DNA of 64,000 nucleotides from Streptomyces sp. TP-A0874 (GTDB lineage Bacteria > Actinomycetota > Actinomycetes > Streptomycetales > Streptomycetaceae), in assembly GCF_001748085.1 (NCBI RefSeq), contig NZ_BBZK01000003.1, positions 372,001-436,000 of the forward strand. Reading direction: 5' to 3'. Of this stretch, positions 54,494-64,000 are shown one piece after another. The first letter of the stretch is position 1. The number at the start of each line of letters is the position of its first letter. The notes beneath the pieces were generated by a model. The model saw only the letters and a program-made list of their open reading frames with translations. It was not told the DNA's origin and ran no database searches. Position numbers and translations under genes: made by a program.

Positions 54494-54512
54494 CCGATCC
54501 CATACATAAACG

Positions 54513-54532
54513 CTGTCTACATATGGAGACAG
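54513..54532. promoter_or_regulatory. 20-bp operator-like palindrome
   Basis: CTGTCT-acatatgg-AGACAG has perfect 6-bp arms around a CATATG core and lies just downstream of the expected transcription start. It covers the ribosome site of the following gene. A repressor here would block elongation and may respond to a sugar acid. Confidence 0.55.
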
Positions 54533-54537
54533 ATCAG

Positions 54538-55857
54538 ATGGTGGTGTTCGCTGCCGGCACGAAAGACCTCACGATCAGCGAGGTCCGGCTCACGCCCGTC
54601 CTCATCGCCGATCCACCGCTGCTCAACACCCAGGGAGTGCACCAGCCCTACACCCCCCGGCTGATCATCGAGGTGGTGACCTCCGGCGGGGTCGTCGGCC
54701 TGGGGGAGACCTACGGCGACACCAAGTACCTGGAAGTGGCCCGGCCGCTGGCTGAGGCGCTGCCGGGCACGAGCGTCGCCGCCTCCAACAGGCTCCCGGC
54801 GCTCGCCGCCAGCGCCTGCGGCGCCCCCGGCGAACCGGCGGACGGCCGCGCCGCTGTCGACGTCGGGGGGCTCCGGGGCGTGCAGACCGCCGACAAACTG
54901 CGGCTCTCGGTCGTCTCCGGCTTCGAGGTGGCGCTGCTCGACGCGTTGGGGAGAACGCTCGGCCTGCCGGTGCACGCCCTGCTCGGCGGCAAGGTGCGCG
55001 ACCGGGTGGAGTACAGCGCCTACCTCTTCTACCGCTGGGCGGAGCACCCGCACGGGCAGGGGGAGGGCGACGACTGGGGAGCGGCTCTCGATCCGGCCGG
55101 GATCGTGGCGCAGGCCCGGCGGTTCGCCCGCGACTACGGCTTCGGCTCGTTCAAACTCAAGGGCGGTGTCTTCGAGCCGGACGCGGAGATGGCCGCCGTC
55201 CGGGCGGTCGCGGAGGCCTTTCCCGGGCATCCGCTGCGGCTGGACCCGAACGGTGCCTGGTCGGTGGGGACCTCGCTGCGCGTCGCCGAGGAGCTGAAGG
55301 ACGTACTGGAGTACCTGGAGGACCCGGCCGGCGGCACCCCCGCGATGGCCGAGGTCGCGGCCGGGACCCCGGTACCGCTCGCCACCAACATGTGCGTGAC
55401 CACCTTCGAGGAGATACCTGAGGCCTTCACCACGGGGGCGGTCCAGGTGGTGCTCTCCGACCACCACTACTGGGGCGGTCTGCACAACACCAGGGAACTC
55501 GCGGCGCTCTGCCGCACCTTCGGGGTGGGGCTCTCCATGCACTCCAACACCCACCTGGGGATCAGCCTGGCCGCGATGACCCAGGTCGCCGCCGCGGTGC
55601 CCAACCTCGACTACGCCTGCGACAGCCACTACCCCTGGCAGAGCGAGGACGTGATCACCCGGCGGTTCACCTTCCACGGCGGTGGGCTCGAGGTCTCGGA
55701 CCGGCCCGGGCTGGGCGTGGAACTCGACCGGGACCGGCTGGCCGCGCTGCACCGGCGCTGGGTCGAGGACGACGGCACCCTGCGGGACCGGGACGACGCG
55801 GCGGCCATGCGCGAAGCCGACCCCGGGTGGACCGCCCCCACCGTCCCGCGTTGGTGA
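54538..55857 (+). CDS. Glucarate dehydratase-like enolase superfamily protein
   Basis: A 439-residue enolase-superfamily enzyme. It matches glucarate dehydratase in ADPPLLNTQGVHQPYTPRLI, the KxK base FKLKGG, the metal-ligand region RLDPNGAW and the C-terminal HSNTHLGISLAAM. Glucarate dehydratase makes 5-keto-4-deoxyglucarate from D-glucarate. The ATG at 54538 was preferred because GGAGA lies eight bases upstream; the ATG at 54523 lacks a site. The aldolase and transporter of the pathway are not in this window, so the catabolic role depends on distant genes. Confidence 0.85.
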   Translation: MVVFAAGTKDLTISEVRLTPVLIADPPLLNTQGVHQPYTPRLIIEVVTSGGVVGLGETYGDTKYLEVARPLAEALPGTSVAASNRLPALAASACGAPGEPADGRAAVDVGGLRGVQTADKLRLSVVSGFEVALLDALGRTLGLPVHALLGGKVRDRVEYSAYLFYRWAEHPHGQGEGDDWGAALDPAGIVAQARRFARDYGFGSFKLKGGVFEPDAEMAAVRAVAEAFPGHPLRLDPNGAWSVGTSLRVAEELKDVLEYLEDPAGGTPAMAEVAAGTPVPLATNMCVTTFEEIPEAFTTGAVQVVLSDHHYWGGLHNTRELAALCRTFGVGLSMHSNTHLGISLAAMTQVAAAVPNLDYACDSHYPWQSEDVITRRFTFHGGGLEVSDRPGLGVELDRDRLAALHRRWVEDDGTLRDRDDAAAMREADPGWTAPTVPRW

Positions 55858-56122
55858 CCGCGCCGTGAGCCGGGCGGCGGCCGAGCGGGCGGGAGGGTCG
55901 CCCCCCGGGCCCCGGCGCCCGGTCGCGGTGTGTGACGGACCCCGGGCGGTGCGTCGGGGGTGGACACAGGAGCGAAAACGGTGGTGATGTTGTCGACCCG
56001 CCGTCGTAGGCTGGATGGCGAGAGGCGTTCGCAGGAACCGGTCGCCCCCCGGCTGGGCGGCCGGAGGACATGCGGACCAGGTCCATACAGAAGGCGGGAT
56101 CAGCAGGCCAGAAGGCCGGCCC

Positions 56123-57148
56123 ATGGCACAGACACCCACAGCTCACAGCTCCGAGCGCGAGCAGGCTCACGCCCGTTTCACCGTCCCGGCCAAGCACCCG
56201 ATGGTCACCGTCCTCGGCTCGGGCGACTCACTGCTGCGCGTGATCGAGAAGGCTTTCCCGGCGACCGACATCCACGTCCGCGGCAACGAGGTGAGCGCCG
56301 TCGGCGACCCGGGGGAAGTCGCCCTGGTGCAGCGCCTCTTCGACGAGATGATGTTGGTACTCCGCACCGGTCAGCCGATGACCGAGGACGCGGTGGAACG
56401 CTCGATCGCCATGCTGCGCGACGCGAACGGCGAGGCGGGCGGCGCCGAGACCCCGGCCCAGGTGCTCACCCAGAACATCCTCTCCAACCGCGGCCGCACC
56501 ATCCGCCCCAAGACCCTCAACCAGAAGCGGTACGTCGACGCGATCGACAAGTACACCGTGGTCTTCGGGATCGGCCCGGCGGGCACCGGGAAGACCTACC
56601 TCGCCATGGCCAAGGCGGTACAGGCCCTCCAGTCGAAGCAGGTCAACCGGATCATCCTGACCCGGCCCGCGGTCGAGGCGGGGGAGCGGCTGGGATTCCT
56701 CCCCGGCACGCTCTACGAGAAGATCGACCCCTACCTGCGCCCGCTCTACGACGCCCTGCACGACATGCTTGACCCGGACTCGATCCCGCGGCTGATGGCG
56801 GCCGGCACCATCGAGGTCGCCCCGCTGGCCTACATGCGCGGCCGGACGCTCAACGACGCGTTCATCATCCTGGACGAGGCGCAGAACACCAACGCCGAGC
56901 AGATGAAGATGTTCCTCACCCGGCTCGGCTTCGACTCCAAGGTCGTGATCACCGGCGACATCACCCAGATCGACCTTCCGGGCGGTACGAAGAGCGGGCT
57001 GCGCCAGGTGCAGGACATCCTGGAGGGCGTGGAGGACGTCCACTTCTCCCGCCTCACGAGCACCGACGTGGTACGGCACAAGCTGGTCGGCCGTATCGTC
57101 GACGCGTACGAGGAGTACGACAGCCGCACCGCGCGGACTGACACCTGA
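56123..57148 (+). CDS. phoH: PhoH family ATPase
   Basis: A 341-residue PhoH-like protein. The N-terminal KH-like segment is followed by the ATPase domain with Walker A GPAGTGKT and Walker B ILDEAQN, plus [16 protein letters not shown] and [11 protein letters not shown]. The family is linked to RNA metabolism and usually lies beside ybeY. The ATG at 56123 gives [11 protein letters not shown]. The frame is open to 56015 with a TAGGCT -10-like element at 56007-56012, which probably promotes transcription. ybeY follows 24 bases after the stop. Confidence 0.95.
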   Translation: MAQTPTAHSSEREQAHARFTVPAKHPMVTVLGSGDSLLRVIEKAFPATDIHVRGNEVSAVGDPGEVALVQRLFDEMMLVLRTGQPMTEDAVERSIAMLRDANGEAGGAETPAQVLTQNILSNRGRTIRPKTLNQKRYVDAIDKYTVVFGIGPAGTGKTYLAMAKAVQALQSKQVNRIILTRPAVEAGERLGFLPGTLYEKIDPYLRPLYDALHDMLDPDSIPRLMAAGTIEVAPLAYMRGRTLNDAFIILDEAQNTNAEQMKMFLTRLGFDSKVVITGDITQIDLPGGTKSGLRQVQDILEGVEDVHFSRLTSTDVVRHKLVGRIVDAYEEYDSRTARTDT

Positions 57149-57172
57149 CCCGAGAGGGCCCCCGGAAGCAAC

Positions 57173-57670
57173 ATGTCCATCGACGTCAACAACGAGTCCG
57201 GCACGGACATCGACGAGCAGGCCGTCCTCAGCGTCGCGCGCTACGCGCTCAACCGGATGCGGATCCACCCGCTCTCCGAGCTGTCCGTGATCGTCGTGGA
57301 CGCCGACGCCATGGAGCAGCTCCACCTCCAGTGGATGGACCTGCCCGGGCCGACCGATGTGATGTCCTTCCCGATGGACGAGCTCCGTCCGCCGGCCAGG
57401 GACGACGAGGAGCCGGCGCAGGGCCTCCTCGGCGACATCGTGCTCTGTCCCGAGGTGGCCGCCAAGCAGGGGGCCGAGGCCCCGACGGCGCACTCGATGG
57501 ACGAGGAGCTCCAACTCCTCACCGTCCACGGAGTCCTCCACCTGCTGGGCTACGACCACGAGGAGCCGGCCGAGAAGACCGAGATGTTCGGCCTCCAGCA
57601 GGCGATCATCGACGGCTGGCGCGCCGAGCAGGGGATCGGCGGCCCGTCACCGGCCCCCACCACCCGGTGA
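57173..57670 (+). CDS. ybeY: Endoribonuclease YbeY
   Basis: Zinc-dependent endoribonuclease for 16S rRNA 3'-end maturation and 70S quality control. The 165-residue product contains the metal motif [25 protein letters not shown] and [13 protein letters not shown] are typical. It lies between phoH and the CBS-domain gene, the conserved order phoH-ybeY-CBS-era. Its stop overlaps the next start as GTGA. Confidence 0.96.
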   Translation: MSIDVNNESGTDIDEQAVLSVARYALNRMRIHPLSELSVIVVDADAMEQLHLQWMDLPGPTDVMSFPMDELRPPARDDEEPAQGLLGDIVLCPEVAAKQGAEAPTAHSMDEELQLLTVHGVLHLLGYDHEEPAEKTEMFGLQQAIIDGWRAEQGIGGPSPAPTTR

Positions 57671-58980
57671 GCGGCCAACTGATCCTCGCGGCGGTCCTGC
57701 TGGTCGTGGTGGCCTGGCTGGCCGCCTGCGCGGAGACCGGGCTGGCCCGCACCACCCGCTTTCGGGCCGAGGAGGCGGTCCGCGCCGGGCGCCGCGGCGC
57801 CGGCCGGCTGCTCGCCGTGGCCGAGGACCCGACCCGCTACCTCAATCTGGCGCTGCTGGTACGGGTGGCCTGTGAGATGGCGGCCGGTGTGCTGGTCACC
57901 TACGCATGTGTGGCGGCCTTCCACCGGAGCTGGGAGGTCTTCGTCATCGCCATCCCGGTGATGGTGCTGGTCTCCTACGTCGCCGTGGGCGTCTCCCCCC
58001 GCACCATCGGCCGCCAGCACCCGCTGAACACCGCCACCGCCGCCGCCTACGTGCTGCTGCCGCTCGCCCGGGTGCTCGGCCCCATCCCGCAGCTGCTGAT
58101 CCTGCTGGGCAACGCCTTCACCCCCGGCGGGGGCTTCCGCAAGGGCCCCTTCGCCTCCGAGGCCGAACTGCGGGCCTTCGTCGACCTGGCCGAGCAGGAG
58201 TCGCTGATCGAGGACGAGGAGCGCCGGATGGTGCACTCCGTCTTCGACCTCGGGGACACCCTGGTGCGCGAGGTGATGGTGCCGCGGACCGACCTGGTCG
58301 TCATCGAGCGGGCCAAGACCATCCGGCAGGCGCTCACACTGGCGCTGCGCTCCGGTTTCTCCCGGATCCCGGTGACCGGCGAGAGCGAGGACGACGTCGT
58401 CGGCATCGTCTACCTCAAGGACCTGGTCCGCAGGACGCACATCAACCGCGAGGCCGAGAACGAGCTGGTGTCCACGGCGATGCGGCCCGCGGTCTTCGTG
58501 CCGGACACCAAGAACGCCGGCGATCTGCTGCGCGAGATGCAGCAGCGGCGCAACCACGTCGCGGTGGCGGTCGACGAGTACGGCGGCACGGCGGGCATCG
58601 TCACCATCGAGGACATCCTGGAGGAGATCGTCGGTGAGATCACCGACGAGTACGACCGGGAGCTGCCGCCGGTGGAGGAGCTGGGCGACGGCCGCTACCG
58701 CGTCATCGCCCGGCTCGACCTCGGCGACCTCGGCGAGCTCTACGGCATCGACCTGGACGACGAGGACGTCGAGACGGTCGGCGGCCTGCTCGCCAAGTGC
58801 CTGGGCCGGGTGCCGATCGCCGGGGCGACCACCGAGGTCGACCTGTCCGAGGACGCCTCCGACCCCTCGCTGCGGGCGCTGCGGCTGAGCGCGGAGTCCC
58901 CGGCCGGCCGGCGGAACCGGATCGTCACCGTGCTGGTCGAGCCCGTCCGCGAGCCCCCGCCCGAACCGCCGGAGACGTGA
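57667..58980 (+). CDS. CNNM/CBS/CorC-HlyC domain membrane protein
   Basis: A 437-residue protein. An N-terminal DUF21 (CNNM) region with about four membrane segments is followed by two CBS domains ([39 protein letters not shown]). A CorC_HlyC domain ends it ([20 protein letters not shown]). The family is often called hemolysin, but relatives are magnesium/cobalt efflux components. The GTG at 57667 overlaps the ybeY stop, so translation is coupled. The cluster with ybeY and era is common in bacteria. Confidence 0.92.
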   Translation: MSGQLILAAVLLVVVAWLAACAETGLARTTRFRAEEAVRAGRRGAGRLLAVAEDPTRYLNLALLVRVACEMAAGVLVTYACVAAFHRSWEVFVIAIPVMVLVSYVAVGVSPRTIGRQHPLNTATAAAYVLLPLARVLGPIPQLLILLGNAFTPGGGFRKGPFASEAELRAFVDLAEQESLIEDEERRMVHSVFDLGDTLVREVMVPRTDLVVIERAKTIRQALTLALRSGFSRIPVTGESEDDVVGIVYLKDLVRRTHINREAENELVSTAMRPAVFVPDTKNAGDLLREMQQRRNHVAVAVDEYGGTAGIVTIEDILEEIVGEITDEYDRELPPVEELGDGRYRVIARLDLGDLGELYGIDLDDEDVETVGGLLAKCLGRVPIAGATTEVDLSEDASDPSLRALRLSAESPAGRRNRIVTVLVEPVREPPPEPPET

Positions 58981-59052
58981 TCGGCGGGCGGCGGGCCCCC
59001 GGCGGCTCCGCCCCGCCCTCCCGGTCCGCACCACGTCGTTATGCTCTCGACC

Positions 59053-59433
59053 ATGACGGACAGCACGGACAGCACCCCCGGCCTCGACACCCCCGGCCTC
59101 GACCCGGAGGACCGCAAGCTCATCACCCTCGCCCGCGCCACCCGTGCGCGGAACGGAGCAGCCGAGGGGGCCGCGGTGCGGGACGAGACGGGCCGGACGT
59201 ACGTCGCCGGCACCGTGGCACTGGAGTCGCTGCGGCTCAGCGCCCTGCAGACGGCCGTGGCGATGGCGGTGGCCAGCGGCGCCTGGTCGCTGGAGGCCGC
59301 CGCCGTGGTCTCGGGGGGCGAGTCGGTTGCGGACGGCGACCGGGCGGCGGTCCGCGATCTCGGCGGCCCCGGGACGCCGGTCCTGCTCGCCGGCCCCGAC
59401 GGAACCCTGCGCTCGACGGTGACCGCGGGCTGA
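59053..59433 (+). CDS. Cytidine-deaminase-like protein lacking zinc ligands
   Basis: A 126-residue product. It resembles a cytidine deaminase in overall layout (AVRDETGRTYVAGTVALESL, LSALQTAVAMAVASGAWSLE), and relatives at this place before era are annotated so. However, the zinc motifs are absent: there is no (H/C)AE after the first strand, no PCxxC later, and no cysteine at all. Deaminase activity is therefore unlikely. The ATG at 59053 follows TATGCT by seven bases (leaderless). A repeated PGLD near the N-terminus and conservation beside era suggest a structural or regulatory role, unknown. Confidence 0.75.
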   Translation: MTDSTDSTPGLDTPGLDPEDRKLITLARATRARNGAAEGAAVRDETGRTYVAGTVALESLRLSALQTAVAMAVASGAWSLEAAAVVSGGESVADGDRAAVRDLGGPGTPVLLAGPDGTLRSTVTAG

Positions 59434-59445
59434 CCGAAGGCCCCG

Positions 59446-59479
59446 GCTCCGCCCCGCGGACCCCGCCGCGGGGCGGAGC
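59446..59479 (+). terminator. Terminator before era
   Basis: A perfect 14-bp stem (GCTCCGCCCCGCGG 59446-59459, CCGCGGGGCGGAGC 59466-59479) with a 6-base loop starts 13 bases after the stop codon. Confidence 0.88.
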
Positions 59480-59533
59480 GGGAGCGGCTCGGCGATGGTC
59501 GGAGCGCTCCCCGGCATCGGGGAGAATGAGACC

Positions 59534-60490
59534 ATGAGCGACCTCTCCCCAGCCCAGCCCGAGCCGCAGGCGCCCGCGCACCACCGCGCGGGCTTCGCCT
59601 GCTTCGTCGGCCGTCCCAACGCGGGCAAGTCGACCCTGACCAACGCGCTGGTGGGGACGAAGGTGGCGATCACCTCCAACCGGCCGCAGACCACCCGGCA
59701 CACCGTCCGGGGCATCGTCCACCGTCCGGACGCCCAGCTGGTACTGGTGGATACCCCAGGTCTGCACAAGCCGCGCACCCTGCTCGGCGAGCGCCTCAAC
59801 GACGTGGTCCGCACCACCTGGGCCGAGGTGGACGTCATCGGCTTCTGCGTGCCCGCCGACCAGAAACCGGGGCCGGGCGACCGCTTCATCGCCGGCGAGT
59901 TGGCGGAGGTGAAGAAGACCCCCAAGATCGCGGTGATCACCAAGAGCGACCTGGTGGACGGCGACCGGCTCGCCCAGCAACTGGTCGCCATCGACCGGCT
60001 CGGTGCGGAGCTGGGCATCGAATGGGCCGAGATCGTGCCGGTCTCGGCGACCGCCGGGCGGCAGGTCGAGCTCCTCGCGGACCTGCTCGTCCCCATGCTC
60101 CCGGAAGGCCCCCGCCTCTATCCCGAAGGGGAGCTCACCGACGAACCGGAACAGGTCATGGTGGCCGAGCTGATCCGGGAAGCCGCGCTGGAGGGAGTCC
60201 GCGACGAACTGCCGCACTCCATCGCGGTGGTGGTGGAGGAGATGGTTCCGCGGCAGGGGCGGCCGGCCGACCGGCCGCTGCTGGATGTGCACGCCAACGT
60301 CTTCATCGAGCGTCCGAGCCAGAAGGGCATCGTGATCGGGCCCAAGGGCGCCCGGCTCAAGGCGGTCGGGACGAAGTCCCGCAAGCACATCGAGGCACTG
60401 CTCGGCACACCCGTCTACCTCGACCTCCACGTCAAGGTCGCCAAGGACTGGCAGCGGGACCCGAAGCAACTGCGCAGGCTCGGCTTCTGA
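59534..60490 (+). CDS. era: GTPase Era
   Basis: GTPase of 318 residues that binds 16S rRNA during 30S maturation. G1 is GRPNAGKST, G3 DTPGLHKP and G4 TKSD. The C-terminal KH domain contains ERPSQKGIVIGPKGARLK. The ATG at 59534 gives MSDLSPAQPEPQ and lies six bases after GAGAAT, matching the leaderless pattern seen before recO. Together with ybeY and RsfS it forms the ribosome-maturation theme of the window. Confidence 0.96.
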   Translation: MSDLSPAQPEPQAPAHHRAGFACFVGRPNAGKSTLTNALVGTKVAITSNRPQTTRHTVRGIVHRPDAQLVLVDTPGLHKPRTLLGERLNDVVRTTWAEVDVIGFCVPADQKPGPGDRFIAGELAEVKKTPKIAVITKSDLVDGDRLAQQLVAIDRLGAELGIEWAEIVPVSATAGRQVELLADLLVPMLPEGPRLYPEGELTDEPEQVMVAELIREAALEGVRDELPHSIAVVVEEMVPRQGRPADRPLLDVHANVFIERPSQKGIVIGPKGARLKAVGTKSRKHIEALLGTPVYLDLHVKVAKDWQRDPKQLRRLGF

Positions 60491-60681
60491 GCGGGCCCCG
60501 ACCGGTGTGGGCGGCGGCTCGGGGCGCCGCCCGGCGGAGGGCTTCCCCGGTGGCCCGGTCGCTGCCCCGGCCCGGCTTCCGCGGTGACGCGGAGCACAAC
60601 GGCGGCCCGCCTCTCTTTACCCAATGGTGATGTGCTGTCCCGCATACTGATACAGGACCGCCGTTCACCGCACACCTCCAG

Positions 60682-60695
60682 TAGTCTTCGGAATC
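60682..60695 (+). promoter_or_regulatory. -10 element of the leuA leader transcript
   Basis: TAGTCT at 60682-60687 lies eight bases before the ATG of the leuA leader peptide, so the leader mRNA is probably leaderless or nearly so. Confidence 0.5.
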
Positions 60696-60743
60696 ATGCG
60701 TTTCGGGCTGCTTCTCCTTAGCTGCCGCGGCGAGGGCCTGTAA
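60696..60743 (+). CDS. Leu-rich leader peptide of leuA
   Basis: A 15-residue reading frame, MRFGLLLLSCRGEGL, with four consecutive leucine codons that are all different (CTG CTT CTC CTT), then one more CTG before the TAA stop. It ends 91 bases before the leuA start. Such a peptide before 2-isopropylmalate synthase is a hallmark of leucine-dependent attenuation and is known for streptomycete leuA. It is too short for automatic gene callers. Confidence 0.8.
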   Translation: MRFGLLLLSCRGEGL

Positions 60744-60749
60744 TCCATA

Positions 60750-62604
<1,855 letters not shown>

Positions 62605-62658
62605 CCGACCCGCTGCCGCAAGTCCCCGCAGGTCAACAGCTGTTCCAGCGGTGAACGA

Positions 62659-62700
62659 AGAGCCGGCCCGGCCCCTCGAAACAGGGGCCGGGCCGGCTCT
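62659..62700 (+). terminator. Strong terminator after leuA
   Basis: An 18-bp perfect inverted repeat (62659-62676 and 62683-62700) with a CGAAAC loop lies 54 bases after the leuA stop codon. Confidence 0.9.
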
Positions 62701-62831
62701 CGCCGGTACCGGGTGCTGACGCGGCGTCGCTGATGTGGCTAACATCACGCCACACGGCACCGCCGCCGCACCGACGCCACACGGCGGCGGGCCGTGCCGG
62801 AAGCGAAGGGCCGAACCGCCGGAGGTGCGCG

Positions 62832-63509
62832 ATGTTGCGCGTTTGGGGAGTGCGCACCAGCTGGCGCACCGTGGGCGACGGTGAGTTCTACTGCCCGGAC
62901 TGCGGAGGCGACCGGAACTTCCGCCGCCGCACCGGCCGACGGCGGCTGACCGTGCTGGGCGTGCCCGTCCTCTCCCGGGGTAGCACCGGGCCGGTGGTCG
63001 AGTGCTCCACCTGCTCCGGCCGCTTCGACATGGAGGCCCTCGACCGGCCGACGAGCACCCGGTTCTCCGCGATGCTCCGGGACGGCGTCCACACCACCGC
63101 CCTCGCCGTGCTGGCCGCGGGCGGCGCCGCCAAGGGGCCCAGGGAGGCGGCGGTGGCCGCGGTCCGCAGCGCCGGGCTCGCCGACTGCACCGAGGAGCAG
63201 CTGCTCACCCTGGTCCAGGCGCTCGCCGCGGACGCCGGGCGGCTGCCGGGCTGGACCGAGACCCCGCAGGACGAACCGGGCGGCGCGGCGCTGGCCATAG
63301 AGCTCCGGGAGGCGCTCGAACCCCTGGCCCCGCACCTCGAGCCCGCGGGCCGGGAGGCGATCCTGCTCCGCGGCGCCCGGATCGCCCTCGCGGACGGCCC
63401 CTACGCGCCCGCTGAGCGGGAGACGTTGCAGACGGTCGGCGAGGCGCTGCGGATCCCCCGGGAGGACACCGAGCGCCTGCTGGCCGACGCGGCCCGCACA
63501 CCGTCCTGA
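62832..63509 (+). CDS. TerB-like protein with N-terminal zinc ribbon
   Basis: A 225-residue protein. A four-cysteine ribbon is formed by YCPDCGGDRNF and ECSTCSGRF. The C-terminal 140 residues form a TerB-like helical domain (ILLRGARIALADGPYAPAER near its end), a fold found in tellurite-resistance and stress clusters that may bind metal. The ATG at 62832 follows GGAGGT by five bases. The frame open from 62733 is not used. Other ter genes are absent here, so a tellurite role is not supported by context. Confidence 0.82.
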   Translation: MLRVWGVRTSWRTVGDGEFYCPDCGGDRNFRRRTGRRRLTVLGVPVLSRGSTGPVVECSTCSGRFDMEALDRPTSTRFSAMLRDGVHTTALAVLAAGGAAKGPREAAVAAVRSAGLADCTEEQLLTLVQALAADAGRLPGWTETPQDEPGGAALAIELREALEPLAPHLEPAGREAILLRGARIALADGPYAPAERETLQTVGEALRIPREDTERLLADAARTPS

Positions 63510-63566
63510 AGACCGGCCGCCGCCCCCTCGTCGGGACCCGCCCCGCCGTACGGGAGAATGGTCCGC

Positions 63567-64000
63567 ATGACCCTGTTCCGCGACGACGGCATCGTGCTGC
63601 GCACTCAGAAGCTGGGTGAGGCGGACCGGATCATCACCCTGCTCACCCGCGGGCACGGCCGGGTGCGGGCGGTGGCGCGCGGAGTCCGCCGGACCAAGTC
63701 GAAGTTCGGAGCCCGGCTCGAACCCTTCTCCCACGTCGACGTGCAGTTCTTCTCCCGAGGCGGGGAGCTCGTCGGCCGTGGGCTGCCGCTCTGCACCCAG
63801 AGCGAGACCATCACCGCGTACGGCGGCGGGATCGTCAGCGACTACGCCCGTTACACCGCCGGGACCGCGATGCTGGAGACCGCCGAACGGTTCACCGACC
63901 ACGAGGGGGAGCCCTCGGTGCAGCAGTACCTGCTGCTGGTCGGCGGGTTGCGGGCGCTGGCCGGCGGGGCGCACCAGCCGCACCTCGTGCTCGACGCCTT
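63567..64000 (+). CDS. recO: DNA repair protein RecO, N-terminal part
   Basis: The gene runs off the right edge, and 144 complete codons are visible. RecO loads RecA with RecF and RecR and anneals SSB-coated DNA. The N-terminal OB fold ([40 protein letters not shown]) and the [20 protein letters not shown] segment are diagnostic. The ATG at 63567 lies seven bases after GAGAAT, the same arrangement as era. era-leuA-recO is the usual streptomycete order. Confidence 0.95.
   Translation, partial: MTLFRDDGIVLRTQKLGEADRIITLLTRGHGRVRAVARGVRRTKSKFGARLEPFSHVDVQFFSRGGELVGRGLPLCTQSETITAYGGGIVSDYARYTAGTAMLETAERFTDHEGEPSVQQYLLLVGGLRALAGGAHQPHLVLDA

Noticed and set aside
62832-63509. Tellurite resistance operon
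   Set aside because: Only one TerB-like domain protein is present, without terC, terD or terZ neighbours.

Overview
The window is a stretch of chromosome from a high-GC actinomycete, almost certainly Streptomyces or a close relative. The GC content is far above 60 percent and G/C-ending codons dominate. GTG and TTG starts are common. The gene order (rne, rplU, rpmA, obg, proB, proA, nadD, an LCP protein, rsfS, leuS, degV, comEA, comEC, holA, rpsT, lepA, hemW, hrcA, dnaJ, rsmE, rnz, phoH, ybeY, era, leuA, recO) is the conserved core order of the streptomycete chromosome. No insertion sequence, prophage, integrase or CRISPR array was seen.

Layout. 1-7.2 kb: end of a radical-SAM-linked gene, then a very long RNase E, ribosomal proteins L21 and L27, and the GTPase Obg. 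7.3-9.5 kb (minus): a membrane protein with a CDP-glycerol-type glycerophosphotransferase domain. 9.8-13.4 kb: proline synthesis (proB, proA) around a small unknown gene and a 156-bp inverted-repeat element. 13.4-20.5 kb: an envelope block (two single-pass proteins sharing an N-terminal motif, an M48 protease, a small membrane protein, nadD, a divergent LytR-CpsA-Psr protein) followed by rsfS and a histidine phosphatase that appears to start at CTG. 20.6-21.8 kb: two identical tRNA-Ala(GGC) genes bracketing two small zinc-ribbon genes. 22-25 kb: leuS behind a leader peptide and a U-tailed terminator. 25-33 kb: a coiled-coil membrane protein, degV, comEA, comEC, holA and rpsT. 33.5-44.8 kb: lepA, an acyl-CoA ligase, hemW, two minus-strand genes, the HrcA/DnaJ heat-shock pair with a CIRCE operator, a nitronate monooxygenase and rsmE. 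44.9-49.7 kb: a tricorn-type protease, a HIT protein and RNase Z.

49.7-55.9 kb is the most accessory-looking part. A minus-strand operon of ureohydrolase, NCS1 permease and nitrilase-family amidase faces an XRE-cupin regulator across a short palindrome, which suggests a guanidino-compound or polyamine scavenging module. A GNAT acetyltransferase and a glucarate-dehydratase-like gene with its own promoter and operator-like palindrome follow. From 56 kb the core resumes: phoH, ybeY, a CBS/CorC membrane protein, a zinc-less cytidine-deaminase-like protein, era, leuA behind a second Leu-rich leader peptide, a TerB-like protein and the start of recO.

A recurring theme is leaderless transcription. 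About eighteen start codons, including both Leu leader peptides, lie 6-9 bases after a -10-like hexamer. A second theme is strong G+C-rich hairpins between genes, several of them perfect and placed between convergent genes.
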